DNA of 64,000 bases from Anopheles merus (lineage: Eukaryota > Arthropoda > Insecta > Diptera > Culicidae), in NCBI RefSeq assembly GCF_017562075.2, contig NC_054082.1, forward strand, positions 45,777,832 to 45,841,831. The letters are read 5' to 3'. Positions 39,216-51,900 of this stretch are shown here, one piece after another. The notes below the pieces were generated by a model that was given only the letters and a program-made list of their open reading frames with translations, was not told the origin of the DNA and searched no databases. The translations under genes were made by a program, and so were the position numbers. Numbering within the stretch: position 1 is the stretch's first letter; each line of letters opens with the position of its first letter.

Positions 39216-42200
39216 ACCAAAGCATGGCATTAAAGCACCGGTTTCTATTCACTCTACGATTGTGTACGACGCAAGCACACATTTGGCAGGCATTCCTCAG
39301 CTCGAAGTACCCCCTTTGCTCGCCTTTGCCATGGAATGCAATCTGTTCAAATTGCAAGAAGAACATACCGGTGACAAACGGAGACAAAAGGATGTACAAG
39401 GTTTGGTTTAACGGGGAGTTGGGTTTGTTGCCTTTACAGGTTATGAATAATAGCGCACTGCGTGTGCGCTCGTCTACTGCCGAAAGACGCAGCCCTGCTA
39501 CACAATCCAGACGACCTAAATGATAAACATTGAAACAGAAAAGAAAACCGAAATGGATCTTCTTCCCTACGGCAGCCCCTACAAAACCTCTACCCGTAAA
39601 AAAAGCTCCGCCGAGAGTTCTTCGGTTTGGCTTGAACTATTATAGTGAGTCTGAGAGCGTTTTTTACCAGTAGTTATGGATTTGATGGTGGTAGAATTGC
39701 TTCGTCGCTTTTGCTGCTGTGGGAGCGCGAGGTCTGCATTTCTGAGCAGCCTGGTATCGTAAAACGAGCGTATTAAATATTGAAGTGGCTTCACTATGCT
39801 CATATCTTCTACCTTCCCAAGAGCTCTGCGTTCTGTAATAACAATGCGCCTGTGGCACATGAGCGATTGCAAAGCAAATGCAAAAGAGGCAAAAGAATGA
39901 ACCTCAAATCGGTAGTTCCAGGCATACCATTTTCAATGCTTATTTGCCGTTGTGCCGTTTTTGTCTTTTCATCCGTACAGCAGGATAATACATCGGGCAT
40001 GCATACACAAGTTTTGTACATTAGCTTCATACACTACTGAAATAAATTGCAAACTATCTGCTGCAGGCGGTTTAGACTTCCGAGAAGCACAATTTAGAGA
40101 AGGTCTTCGGAATGAACTTAAACATTCACTGTCAGGTATAACACGTGGACGTAAGGATTATCTTTTCGTTTTTTTTTCTTTGCATTTGCCATCATCTAAT
40201 AGCAGTACACTTCTTCAGACCAATAGAGACAAAACCTTACAGCCAGTCTATATCCGGATTCGAAGCATGAAACGTAAACGTTGATGTGACACCTAATCCG
40301 GATGTTGTTCGATTATAAGAAGCTAAAGCATGGTTACTCTACCGATGCATTCAATAATATCCTTCAGCAATAAGAGTAGAGAGTGTATGCAGCTAGAACT
40401 TATCGTATCGAGGCTCACCGCATTTCCTCAGTTCAGAGTTCCACAACAAGAGACCATACCAACCAAGGAGCGTTGAGGCGAGGTTTTATGTCCCGTTGCC
40501 GAAAGCAAATTTCCTTTTTGGGATTGCACTTCAATTCATTCCTCTGCTATCTTGCTTTTCTCTGGTCACCCCGGGCACAGGCAACGAGAGGTCGATGACT
40601 GGCAACTACTGTCATGGAGGCTTTCCCACATGGGAGTGCTTCCCTTGCCATCGTTGCTACCTGACTTTGGGCCTCCTGTTGCCGACTGTATGTGCTTGTC
40701 GGAAACGGTACAACACGCAGAACCGAAATGAAGCGGACACACAACAACACCGGGTCGATATATGCCGTACCCCCACCCCGGGCTGCACATCACTTGCCGC
40801 GCTTCGAGTGTGAATATTTCATTTCCATTAATAATAGCAAAAATTTTCACCTTTCATGATGTGGTGACAGCTATGATAGCAACTCTATCCGTAGTCAATG
40901 CACACACACACATACAGAGACACACCCTGGTTTACCACACCATTTGCCCAAATGTTTCTTTCCACGAGCCTTTCGCTGCCCCACACCCAACCCAACGTCC
41001 AGGGGAACTAGCAGAGACACACATTAACACATCAGCACCATTCATTTGCCGCACCGAGTGTTGATGAACATTTTCACGTACCGACGATTGGCCCATCGGC
41101 ACCCATTCGGCCGTTGCATTCGTGCGACTCAGCGGCCCCTTTCGCTACGCCGACCACAAAATCAAGTGTCGTGCATGCCACCGACAAAGGGGGTGGAAGC
41201 GCATGGTACTTCACGATGCTTCACACACGCGCGCAAACACACCGAACACGATCAATGCTGGCCCCGTTCTGTACTCATTCTTCTTCTTTTATTACTATTT
41301 GTCCCACACACTCAGACAGGGAAACACTCTATCGATCGTTAACCTCGCCTGGATGATGATGCATTCGAATCGATGTTAAGGTGCTGTAAACACAAAACAT
41401 GGACACCGATTTGCACAACATGGATTATTCCGCAGACAGGACACACAACTACACAATACTCACGTCCGAAAATAGTATTATTTTCGCCTTTTTGACGAAA
41501 AGAGGAATGAGAGAGGGAGAGAGTCCCACTTTTTGCAGTGTAAAAGTAATCATCCAAATGTAAGTGTTTTATTTTCCCGCTGCTTCTGCACAATTGCACA
41601 CAATTGCCATGGACATGTGGCGCCCTGTAAAGCACATCGAACGGAACCAAAACATGTCGACCCTATCTGCTACACTTGGCCATTTGTAAGCAAAGGGGCG
41701 GAAGGAGTTGTGGGAGAGTTCATACAGAAGAGTTGTAAACACGTGTAGAAGTGTACGGCTGTCTCAAATGTGCAAGTGAGCAGTGTAACACACTACAAAA
41801 TCGGTAGCAATGCACATGTTCTCACGTTCGATTTTGTCGTGACACTGAACGAGTACAAACAAATTGACGGCAGGGAAACCTTACACAGCACAGCGTCTAG
41901 GTTTTAAGCGATCAATACGAATAAAAGCTATTTTAGCGAATGGAGTAGAACAACATTACACCAAACCAGCAGGCGTAAAACTTGCTTTATCACTTTTTTT
42001 AATTATTGCAAAACAAACATACTAAGACAATTATGCTTCGTTTATTCATCCCATTCTAAAGAGTAATTTTGAATCAATTAGCAATGGTTAATAAAAAAAA
42101 TATAAAAACCCTTTAAAAAATTATGTTTATGCGCAGAAATCCAAAAGGATTAAGACACATTTTCAGCATCATTTATCTTTCCTAAACTTAAAAGTTAACC

Positions 42201-43632
42201 AACACATGTCTCAGTCTCGGTCGTCTTCCGCAACATATACCCTTTACTCAAGTGTGCGTAATTAAGATATAATAATTTATGAACCACCTTCTAGCCATCC
42301 CTTTCCGGTTTTGATAACATTAATACATCGTGGTATCGATCCGAACCCTACCCCAGACCAGCGGTTGTGGATTGAACTTTTAAATGCTGCCACACAACGG
42401 AGCGGGAACAGGCGTCAAATATGCGTGCGCTTAAATTTCACATGATTGTTTAAAGCAAGGCAGTATGTTTTTTGCCGCAAGACACCCTCTCTGGTGGAAG
42501 GATAATCGGAGGGTGCCTGGGAGACAAGCGGCAAAGTTCGTCGTTGTCGTAATTCAGCGCGGTTTTACGAACGAAATACGACGCAAGCAGGCAAACTGAG
42601 AGGCAAACACATAATCTTAACCCATCCATCGTTATTTTTGCAAGACGATGGATATTGTCTGCCCACAAGGCGCTCGCATGAAGTAAGCCACATTTTCATA
42701 TGCTAATTATTTTCGAACCAGCCCTCCCGCCGCTTCACAGCGATGATATACACATTGTAAATGTGTGAATGTGTGTGTTTCTGTATGTATGTTTGTGATA
42801 AGAACGTGGTAGAATGAATTTTAATTATTCACCTCTGGTGCTATCCCTTTAGGGGTAAACCGTCCGTTGGGCGGAAGCATAGGTTGAAGCGGTAGAGCAG
42901 GCGTTTCGGTAGCCGAACCGTAACCGACAGCTCCCGTTTGTTTGAGCGAGCAACTTTGCGCGCTTGACGGTTGGTAGGTAGCAGACATTACGGCATTTTT
43001 ATAAGGGAAAAAGCTGGAAAGGTAAAGGATGCGGCACTTCCCGTACGCCACACAGTCAGGACGAAGTTGAACAATAAACCCTGTCTGTATCAAGACTGGT
43101 AAGGGCAACACACATCCACAAAAGCTTGAGTTTCATAACCGTGTAAGTTAAATAAAAAATCAGCTGCAACCACAATCAAATACATGTTCCATGGTTCAAC
43201 GATGTGTGTGTGTGTATATTCAACACAGCAGCTCAGAGAATATTACAAAACAACAAGAAGAACGAAACTAAAAACTAAAAACATGCATGAGCAATAAAAC
43301 ATTGCACACAGTGGTGAATCGGCGAGTAGCCGAGAAAGAGAAAGAACAAAAGATAAAAATAATAATGCACTCCAAAACATGTTCTCCACTTGTTGCACCG
43401 GAACTGCAACACCGGCACACGTAGAGCACTATTGCAGCTGGTGGTGTGCAGTGCCGCGTACATAACTGCTCCGAAGCTGAGCAACAACATGCAACCGGAA
43501 AATGAATTTTGCAACATCAGTGGCAATGTCTGTTCCAGCCCAGAAGCAAAATCAATAGTGCATGAAACAAAACTATACAACAAAAAAAAAACTATCATCA
43601 CTGTGTGTCCTAGAAGGATAGTGGCAGCGAGT

Positions 43633-43645
43633 GGGGGGGGGGGGG
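43633..43645. repeat. Poly(G) run of 13
   Basis: Thirteen uninterrupted G residues, followed 60 bp later by a short (CAT)n run near 43,706. Poly(C) of 12 occurs similarly at 18,628-18,639. Both are likely length-variable. Confidence 0.85.
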
Positions 43646-43982
43646 AGGTACTCCGGTATATCCCGTACGCTGACTATCAAAACCGAAAGTTATACACCAT
43701 TAGCCATCATCATCATCATCATATTCATTGACGTATAAATTGTTCTACCGTGCACGGAGATAGCCGTACACGAACGGACACGAGCACAATAATAAGCACA
43801 CGCTGCACCACTCTGACCACCTTTCCATCGCTTCAGTGTATATGTTTCAGTGTCTGAGTGTGTATGAGATGTACCCTTTTTCCTATCGCTTCTCTCTCAA
43901 CAGAGACGTGCTGAGCAAATTATGAAATTTATTAAAACCATAATTTATGCTTGCGTGTTTATTATTTATTTAAACACAGAAA

Positions 43983-44067
<85 letters not shown>
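43983..44067. repeat. (CT)n(CA)n compound microsatellite
   Basis: A short CT run passes directly into about 37 uninterrupted CA units. In the inferred transcript direction it reads (GT)n(AG)n. It lies in the first ratchet-step region of the inferred intron downstream of the 46.2 kb site. Confidence 0.95.
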
Positions 44068-44069
<2 letters not shown>

Positions 44070-44170
44070 AGCCACCCACGGCCACTAACATGCTACACAA
44101 CTTCCTCCCAATGCTATGATTATGTCTCGCATTTGGTCAGTTCTTTTACAGATTTTGTTAGGGTTCAAGC

Positions 44171-44204
44171 TTCTAGAATACTTCCGGCATACCGGAAGCT
44201 AGAA
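44171..44204. repeat. Short imperfect hairpin with two matched arm blocks
   Basis: TTCTAG and CTTCCGG on the left are mirrored by CCGGAAG and CTAGAA on the right, around a small ATAC-like loop, with the outer GGTT/AACC also matching. The CCGGAAG core resembles an ETS-type site on both strands. It could be a decayed terminal repeat or a protein-binding palindrome. Confidence 0.45.
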
Positions 44205-45467
44205 CCACACCGAACAGAGCAACCATGTATTTGCGATGTTGGTGAATTTGCCAACAACAAACCACACTTTAGAAAAGGATTGAACGTGTTTATGGCACGG
44301 ATTAGGATATGAGAATTTTAATTCTCAAATCATCCCAACTATGCCCCTGTGGCGCAACACATGCAAGGGAAACATCTCAATCAACTTTCAATGTTCATGT
44401 TACACTACTTCTTTTGTGTCATCATCTAAAATGATCAAAAATATCCATACAAAATCACGAAGAAACGAAAAAGACACAGTAAACCTTTGGCAAATTTGCC
44501 ACCACGCGTACCAGGTAATAAACAACTCTTTGCAACCGGGTTCGAAATTACGATCGGTTGAATAATTAAGGGTGCTACGCAAAACTTTGTCCCCTACGTA
44601 CCCACCAATGCTTCACTCTCTTCATTTAGCTCTCTTTCTCATCCTCACTCACTGGATTGCACTGATAGCTGAGGCTACACAAACAAACAGTGGAAGGCAA
44701 ACTTCTCTAGCTCTTTAGCTGAAATTTCTTCAAAGAAAAAAGGAAATAAAAAAAACATTGATTTTTCATCTATCATCTCCGCTGAAAAACAACGTTCGAC
44801 AAACAACAACACAACACAACTCCCCAATCGAGGTGGGAGCCCGCTAGATTCGGTGGCGCGAAAACTTTGAATAAATTACGGTTCATTGAAAATTATTCGG
44901 TTAATTTTGGTGCGGTGGCTTTTTTGCATCCTTTGGTCCGGTTTCACGCTTGGCCAAAGGATGCAAAAGTGCCGCGGAGGCGGATTTTAAACGCCGTAGA
45001 TGAACGCTTCCATCGCAACAACCATGGTTGGCGGTAGCAGGCTGCTGGCCAATGGTCGAACCAATCTCTTACCGCGAACGAAAGATCCCCCCCCTTCATG
45101 CCAGCTGCGAATTGATGGAAAAACAACAGCCCCATGGAAGGCAAAACAATACACCGAACCTTTTTCGCCCGAGCGCACCGCGATTGGGCGTTCCCGGGGC
45201 CCAGGCCGATTCGTTTGGGACCGAGGGCACATGCATACCCTTCGCACCACACTCTGTCTAAAGTTATGATGGGCGAAAGTTGAGTTATGTTTGCGCGGAG
45301 CGGCGCGTACGGCAGAGAGATGAAAAGTTTTCCCTAGCCGAGAAAACGTTCGTGAAACCCCGGCCGGTGGAAAAACAAAAATAATAGCCACCATCTAAAA
45401 CACAGGCCGATTCAAAGTGAGAGGTTGTGGTTGTGGGATCAGAGTAGTAGTCATGTGAATCCGGTAC

Positions 45468-45590
45468 CTTGGCGCCGAAATAAGCAAAGACGCAAGGGGC
45501 AGCGATGAGAAGTATCAGCAGCGGCAGCAGCAACAGCCCAGACGGGTCCTGCTGGACAAGCATTTTGTGAATGGTGCTACTTTCCCCCAT
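45468..45590 (-). CDS. Candidate signal-peptide or signal-anchor exon
   Basis: A minus-strand ATG at 45,590, with a second in frame at 45,563 in a very good insect context (CAAA before ATG), opens 41 codons. A hydrophobic core LLLLPLLILLIAAPCVFA is followed by YFGAK and then AAG|GTACCG, a possible phase-0 donor after base 45,468. Third positions lean to G/C. An acceptor-like AATTTGCAG lies upstream at about 45,665, so a 5' leader could be spliced on. Against it, the Leu codons come partly from a CTG-rich tract, the donor is imperfect, and no following exon was recognised. The protein family is unknown. Confidence 0.3.
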
Positions 45591-46212
45591 CCCGTGCGCT
45601 TTCTGGTGGAACGTCCGGGGGATGAGAGGTAAAACATGGCCAAGCTGGTCGGACGGTGTTTGCTGCAAATTATTTATTTTCCTATAATTAACGACCTTCC
45701 CACTAACTTTTGGTTGGGCTCCCTCCCGGATGGAATGAGGCATGAGCAACGGAAGCCACCTTTGGCAGGTCAAAATGTAAAGTACGATCTTCGGGGCTAG
45801 TGCTACAGGCCGGGTATGGGTTTCCCATTTTTCCTAACGAAAACCTAATTTTGGTAGCTTTGTGAAGAAAATAAGGGAACATTGTTTAGCAGAATAAAAA
45901 ATTCCATTTTATGTTTTTCTTCCTTTGTACACGGAGTGAATCAATGATTGACTTTCCAAAGATTTGAAACATGTGTATTATACATTTTGTCAAAAAGGAA
46001 TTTTCATTTTGCTATTGGTCTTTCTTGCTATCTTATTAAGTGCAATTACGATTCAGCTACGATTCATTTGCCCAACTCATTGAGATTTTATACGTAATTG
46101 TAAAGTCAAATCTAGGCACAAAAATATTCAAAAACGGTAATAATAATTATAGTTCAAAATCATACCATATTCAAGAACCGATTTGCCAAATATGTGCGTT
46201 ACGCGCGCTGTT

Positions 46213-46252
46213 GCTTACCTGAAATTGGAAGAAGAGAATAACTTTCATTAGA
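46213..46252 (-). other. Recursive splice site (ratchet point) 3
   Basis: On the minus strand, TTCTAAT (CTAAT at 46,251-46,247) precedes a tract containing TTCTCTTCTTCC. It ends TTTCAG at 46,219 and is joined directly to GTAAGC at 46,218-46,213. The branch A is about 29 nt from the AG. CAG|GTAAGC fits both acceptor and donor consensus. It is the first ratchet point met when transcribing leftwards from the 57 kb exon. The exonic-style CAG ending differs slightly from the TAG of the other two, as real acceptors vary. Confidence 0.7.
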
Positions 46253-46970
46253 AATCAAAAAACAATCAGACACAAAGAACATACAGAACATTGAGTTACA
46301 AAAAGGCAAACAAACTTCAACTATATCAACAGTTGGCAATGAATTGAGTGCATTGCTATTTTTCTCATTCAAATACTAGACCTATAATCTGTCTTGACAT
46401 AAAACATAGCTCAAGGTTCCTTTGAATATTTTTTTTTTCCTTTTCCGAAAATTACAGCTAGTTTCCGGTGAATGTATGTGTCTGTCCATACTGGTAATCA
46501 TTTCATTGTAACCTACAAACGCATACCGAGAAATTATTGCACACCAAGCGATAGGCGTTCGCCAAAGGCACGTGCTTAAGGCGCATTACATATAAAATGG
46601 ACAAAAGTGCCCCTTCGGACTCGATTTTCTCGAAACTCCCCGTAGTCTTGTAATACGTGACCTTCAGCACAAACTGTTCCAAGTGAAGTGGACTAATTAC
46701 TTACTCCACTTTCAAGTAACACAAGGTATGTAGCGAAGGAAAAATAAATACACAGAAACGATACAACAGGAAAACACAACGCACAGCTCCACGAGCGAAG
46801 CGCCAAACGAATGATCTGCTAATAGGCCCTTTTGCGTGATAAAATCCAACCGGCTGTGAAGTTTGCGCGTATAGCAAAGCGATTTGTACGCCAGAGCTCA
46901 CTGAAGCAGCCAAAAGACGCACGCAGCAAGCGTTTGTGGCATTTGGTAATTAGCGCGCTGCAGCAATCTC

Positions 46971-46994
46971 TTTCTCTCTCTCTCGCTCTCTCTC
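46971..46994. repeat. (TC)n microsatellite, interrupted
   Basis: A TCTC-rich run with single-base interruptions (TTTCTC, TCGCTC). It is a simple repeat only. Confidence 0.85.
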
Positions 46995-48035
46995 AGTCAG
47001 ATCGATCTTCTTGCGGTTGCACATTGTAGGCAGCCGCCTTGCTTTTGCGTGCTTTACTTTCCCTACATTCAACGACGACCAAGGTTAACCGTTTGCAATT
47101 ATGTGCATTCAGCAGACAGCCGGAGCACGAGAGGCGTTATAATAAGATAGAAGAAGGTGAAGAAAAATGCATAAAAATCCACCCTTCCACAAGCATTTCA
47201 GCGTACCGTACCGGCTGGAGGAATGATGTACAAAACCACCGGAGTTCGTTTATGCTGAGCTGGCTGTTTTAATTATCCACCTGCAACCACATCGTCTGAT
47301 CTCGAACGCAAACGGAGCGATACATAAACGAAGTGCTATGGATTCGTGCACACGTTATTCACGAGAGGAAAGACACAAAAAAGCGGTAAACAAACACCAA
47401 GACTACAGACGGTAGCAGCACAACGCGTATGCGCTTATGTTGCACTTACAAGAGACGCGGAACGGAACGTAGCTGCACACTACCATGCCCAACAAGTCGA
47501 ATTCCTTCGAGGTCGCTGGAATCCATCTCACGTGCGGAGACCAATGCAATGTACCGGAAACGTGAACAGTGGTAGTTGCCTTACTTAGAACTTGCCAAGT
47601 TTGGAATGGGAAACCCCGGGGCGAAACTGGTAGGAGTATTTTTTTAGCTAATAAAATTTCAATTAATCCAAGTTCCGTGAGCAGAGTGGCAAGAGTGGTA
47701 ACCGACGTGAACATAGAAAGGCAGTGAAAAATAAGCGCAATACAATTTTTCTTCCCATTACTAAAGCTACACAACAACGCAAGGTGAAAGATGCTTTTGG
47801 CACGCGAGAATCTTTGCAACCGCAAGTTCCGGAAATGGCGAAACTAATGGCTGATCACGAGCGCTACATGCACTATTTTCCAGTGGCTGGTGTAGACCCT
47901 CTTTCAGACCAATCTTCTTCTTTTATCGTCTTTTAAGCTAAACGTTTTATCGTGCCTTAAGCCGAGAAGAGCAAAAAAGTGGTATAAAATTAGAGCAAGA
48001 AACGAACCCCTTCTTATAGCTTATTTCTCCAACAG

Positions 48036-48109
48036 GTCTTTGCCTCGGGATTATGCTGGGGCTACATGCAACCGTGTTTGCCGGCTTCCTCGACCACACC
48101 AAGGATGGT
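48036..48109 (+). CDS. Weak candidate plus-strand exon with hydrophobic segment
   Basis: A strong acceptor, CTTATTTCTCCAACAG, ends at 48,035. After two bases, 24 codons read LCLGIMLGLHATVFAGFLDH and four more residues, with G/C-leaning third positions. They end at GGT|GTGAGT, a full-consensus donor, in phase 0. The peptide resembles part of a membrane segment or signal peptide. No partner exon was recognised, so a chance pairing of splice-like motifs is quite possible. Confidence 0.2.
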
Positions 48110-48828
48110 GTGAGTGTTCTACGGACCGGACCTAGATTATGGTTGTGAAATTAATGGACTAACCATTACCGGAACGAATGTGGCACCCTACGAATGTGAA
48201 GGTGGAACATCTCCTTTGTCGGAGGAAAAAGTAGCCCCAATGCAAAGCGAATGGTGAAAGGAAAACAACCACTAACATGAACTTAATGGCGGATGATACG
48301 GAAAACAACGTACACTTAGCCTTTCCACCTGTGGTCTGAAATAAAAATGGTGTATTGGCAAACGGTGCAAAAAGTATAAGAAAAGGACTTTTTTTTTCCT
48401 TTCCTTGGTTTGCGTCCTTATGGCTAAAGGGTGCACCTGGATTTGACGAACGATGAAAGAACATTAGTATAGTGAAGGATTAGACAGATTACCGAAAGTC
48501 ATGCCATGGAAGCGGTCAGGTCAAACTCATTCACGTGGGGTGGTGTAAAGTACCAGGCGTCTCCACTAATGGCAGAGAACATTTTGTTACGTTTTATTCG
48601 TTGTTTTTTTTTAATTCAGCAGAATATCTCATTTCATTACATCATTTTTGTATCTAACGCGTATTACGCCTACAAGTTACACAATTTAAAGTGTCATCGA
48701 AATTTAACGAAATTTAAAACCAACCGTACATGCCAGACACCCTACCCGCCCTGTGACGCGGCCGCTCGTAGCACGAGCCAGCCGCGGTTATGACCTAAAT
48801 TTTCTGCTTCATTTCCTACTGAAAAAGT

Positions 48829-48907
48829 ATGGCTTTTGTTAGACTTTTTTCCTCCCCTCCGTTCCCTTTCGCGCTCCTTCTTCTAATCTCTAGCGAAACA
48901 GCGAATG
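48829..48907 (+). CDS. Weak candidate first exon with signal-peptide-like reading
   Basis: ATG at 48,829 reads MAFVRLFSSPPFPFALLLLI then SSETAN, and is cut by AATG|GTAAGC after base 48,907, giving a phase-1 intron right after a signal-like peptide. That layout is common in secreted proteins. However, the hydrophobic reading comes from a pyrimidine tract that itself ends CTCTAG, so the same bases could be a 3' splice site before a tiny exon. Either way the donor is good. Which reading is right, if any, cannot be told here. Confidence 0.18.
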
Positions 48908-51900
48908 GTAAGCACTTTGCCGTGCCGTATCGCGTTTTGGACATCGCAATCGTCACACAGCAGCACACGGAACGGAAATTGTGCTACCTTTCAGGCTACT
49001 CTTCAGCCTCTAAGGCCGATGCGCAACATTGGTACACACTGTTGCTGATACCGTGCACAGTTCGTCAGCGCGACAGAGTTTTTTTTTTTGTTTCGCGGCC
49101 ACGAAAATTATCGCCCAACAATAACAGCAACATGCTGGAGCGATTGGTATCGCGCTCTTTTTCTCGTTACCATACTCTGTTGTCTCCTCGTTGATGATGG
49201 TTTTTCACGAATGCGAATGCGTGCGGCAAAGGGTAAGGCAAGCGGCAACGATTTTTGAGTCCTTTTTTTACCTCCAGCAAGCCAACCAGCCAGTCAACGC
49301 ATCCGGTTTGGGATTGAAAAATTAAAATCGCAATTTCCCGACAGACAGATCTCTGCTGCCTGCTCTATCCGAAGACCAGCAGTAGAAAACCCAGCTAACC
49401 AGCGCCCGTTACTGTAGTAAGCGAAAACTTCCTACACCATTACACTGTCGGTGGTGTGTGTAATTTTCTTCTCGCGCTAAAAACCCGAGACGATCGATTT
49501 TTGTGTTTTGCCAGTTTTGTTCCTTGCAAAGCATGTGCCTCACAGTTTGGTGACTTTATATGCCGACACACCGGATGGCAACTAACCTCTCTGTGTTGGT
49601 GATGAGCAGTGGGTAGGACAAGGGCGATACTAAAACACGACATGACTATTCATAATGTGAAACGGAAAGGACCTGACATCCTATAACAAAAACCCAGCCA
49701 CGCAGCAGAGCGCATCAATCGATGCATTCGGTTGCATTCACGCCGTTTGCTGAATTCATCGTGCAACAGAGTACAGGTACATCCGGCATGCTCGAACGAA
49801 GAGACACACATTACTCATGCATGCACACAAACACACGCTGGTGTATCCATCATAACGCATCCGGGGCTTTTGCCGTCGACCGAAAAGCCGATGTTGGTCG
49901 GTGGAATTTAATTAACTTTATAAAAGATTAAAATTTCATTTAATTAATTATTTGCTTTACTCAACCACCGTCACCGCACAGCGCTGGTTGCGGCCGGCTC
50001 CCGGTTCGGTGCGTTTGGGCAGGGGGGTTTCCAAGAGGTAACAAATTCCAAACCACCGCCTCTCCCCATCCCCTTCACTTTCATTAGCAGATAAAACACC
50101 TTGCACTGCACCACCGAGACAGGTGTGCTGCTACTGCTGTGTCCCGGCCATCGGACGGTGTCAGAATGGAGTGTTTTATAAATAAACTTTGCCGGAAATT
50201 CCAACCCAAAACAGCGTGGCAAAGGGAATGGCAATGGGGAAAATGCACATGTTCCGAGCGATGGAGAGGATGCTGTTGCTGCCCCGCAGCGTAAAAGTAG
50301 CAGTGTATTGCGGACCAAACCAAACATCGGAGGCGTTAAATCCATCATAACAATTATTAATATGCACGCGGCAAAGGACCGCATGCAAGGATGCGGCGAG
50401 CTGATGAGGTAGCTTAGCGGTAGCGATAATGACACACTCCTATAAGGGAGAAGCGGAGATGCTGAATGCGCTCTCTCCCTCTTACAGACAGGACATAAAC
50501 TGGACGTAGCCAGCGGTGGAGGAGAGTTTAAAGCCGATTTTAACCATTTGCATCAGCTTTTGAGGCTTGAAATGAATCGAAATTGATGTACGCTGTGACA
50601 GCTGGCGTTTTGTCAATGGTGCCCGGGAATATGCAAGGAATTATCCAACAATGCATTTAGTGCTCTTTGTTGCATTGCTGCCTAACGTAATCAGTGTATA
50701 TTTGACGAAGATTCAAATTAAGACAAGCTAATATCTTCGTAATGATAAGCTTCAACGCAATAAACATGGCTGATCAGTCAGTTCCTCCCTCTCGCTTTTT
50801 TCCTAACCCAAACAACAATGAAACGAAAATAAAATATTTTTTCAGAATTGATTGCGTATCACAATTTCATTACATTGTAATGCAAATTGAATAGTTCGTT
50901 CCTGTTGTAATGTAACTCTCAGCCAGTGAGCCAAAGAGGAGAATAATGAATAGTGCACCACATGAATGCTGTCCAATATCGGTATACCATTTTCAAATGG
51001 TTAAATGTCAACCAGCCTCCCCACATTGCGCGCTGCTCTGCATCCTTCATCTGCCTATGGAAGATTGAGATAATTTGTCATTCATATTTGCTTAAGCACC
51101 CGAAGCCTCGTTTGTCTTCGGCTCCGTTATTCCTGCGGGCTGGCAAGCTGGTTGATGACGAGGCATAAGATTTTATCACACATCCCCCAATCAGTTTTTG
51201 CTTTACCCCCCCCACAACCAAGCAAAATCTGCTACTCTTTTACTGACCATTTCGCTTCCCAAGTCTCCTGTCACTGCTACATAGCCTTTGGTTTTTGCTA
51301 TGTGGTTGGCGATGGTCGGTGTGTGTTTACGAGCGCACGCTTTTCCCGTAAACGTGCCCGTAACGGAAAATAGCCACCGGGTAGTTAAAGGCCCCTTTTT
51401 ACCTCAGACATCCACCGCAAGACACAATTCTTCTTGCATTAAAAACAGCCGCCGTGTACCAGCAGTAGGGCAAGGAGAGTGATATAATCACCTAAAGCCT
51501 GGCATCCTGTCCTTTCGGTTGTTTCACGCTGATGATGCTAGGGCTTCTCCTGCTACTACCGTTCACGAGCCGGGCGATACATAAAACCTTAAAATGACCC
51601 CGGGAGCCCATCAACACATTGGTACGGAAGAGCGACAGGAGCCAACAGCTAGCACACGCTCTAACCGGATGAGGACACGTTCTATCTACCGTCATCACAA
51701 AAAGGTTGTGAGACTGTGGCCAGTAACCGACCGGCTAGAGGTGAATAAAACATCACACACACGCACGCACTCCCAGTGGTTACGGTTTATAGGAGCACTT
51801 TGCATGGATTTTTCCAAATATTTTACTTCACTCTTGATAATTAACCGACCCGAATGGGAAGTACACAAAAACCTGATTTCCCTAAAAGTCCTAGAACGAG

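Larger units (their letters stand above)
33382..43982. other. Non-coding stretch with weak exon and splice candidates only
   Basis: Apart from the weak plus-strand exon at 34.7 kb and the possible recursive site at 39.18 kb, I see no gene. A plus-strand donor GGCAAG|GTAAGA lies after 35,842, and an acceptor-like GCCTTTACAG at about 39,439. AT-rich islands occur at 35.35-35.68, 36.9-37.1 and 42.0-42.3 kb. Confidence 0.5.
44205..48035. other. Non-coding stretch around ratchet point 3
   Basis: Holds the signal-peptide exon candidate at 45.5 kb and ratchet point 3. The GC-richer block at 44.95-45.4 kb gives open frames on both strands (77-135 codons) with no recognisable domain. The rest is AT-rich with a CT run at 46.97 kb. 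Confidence 0.5.
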
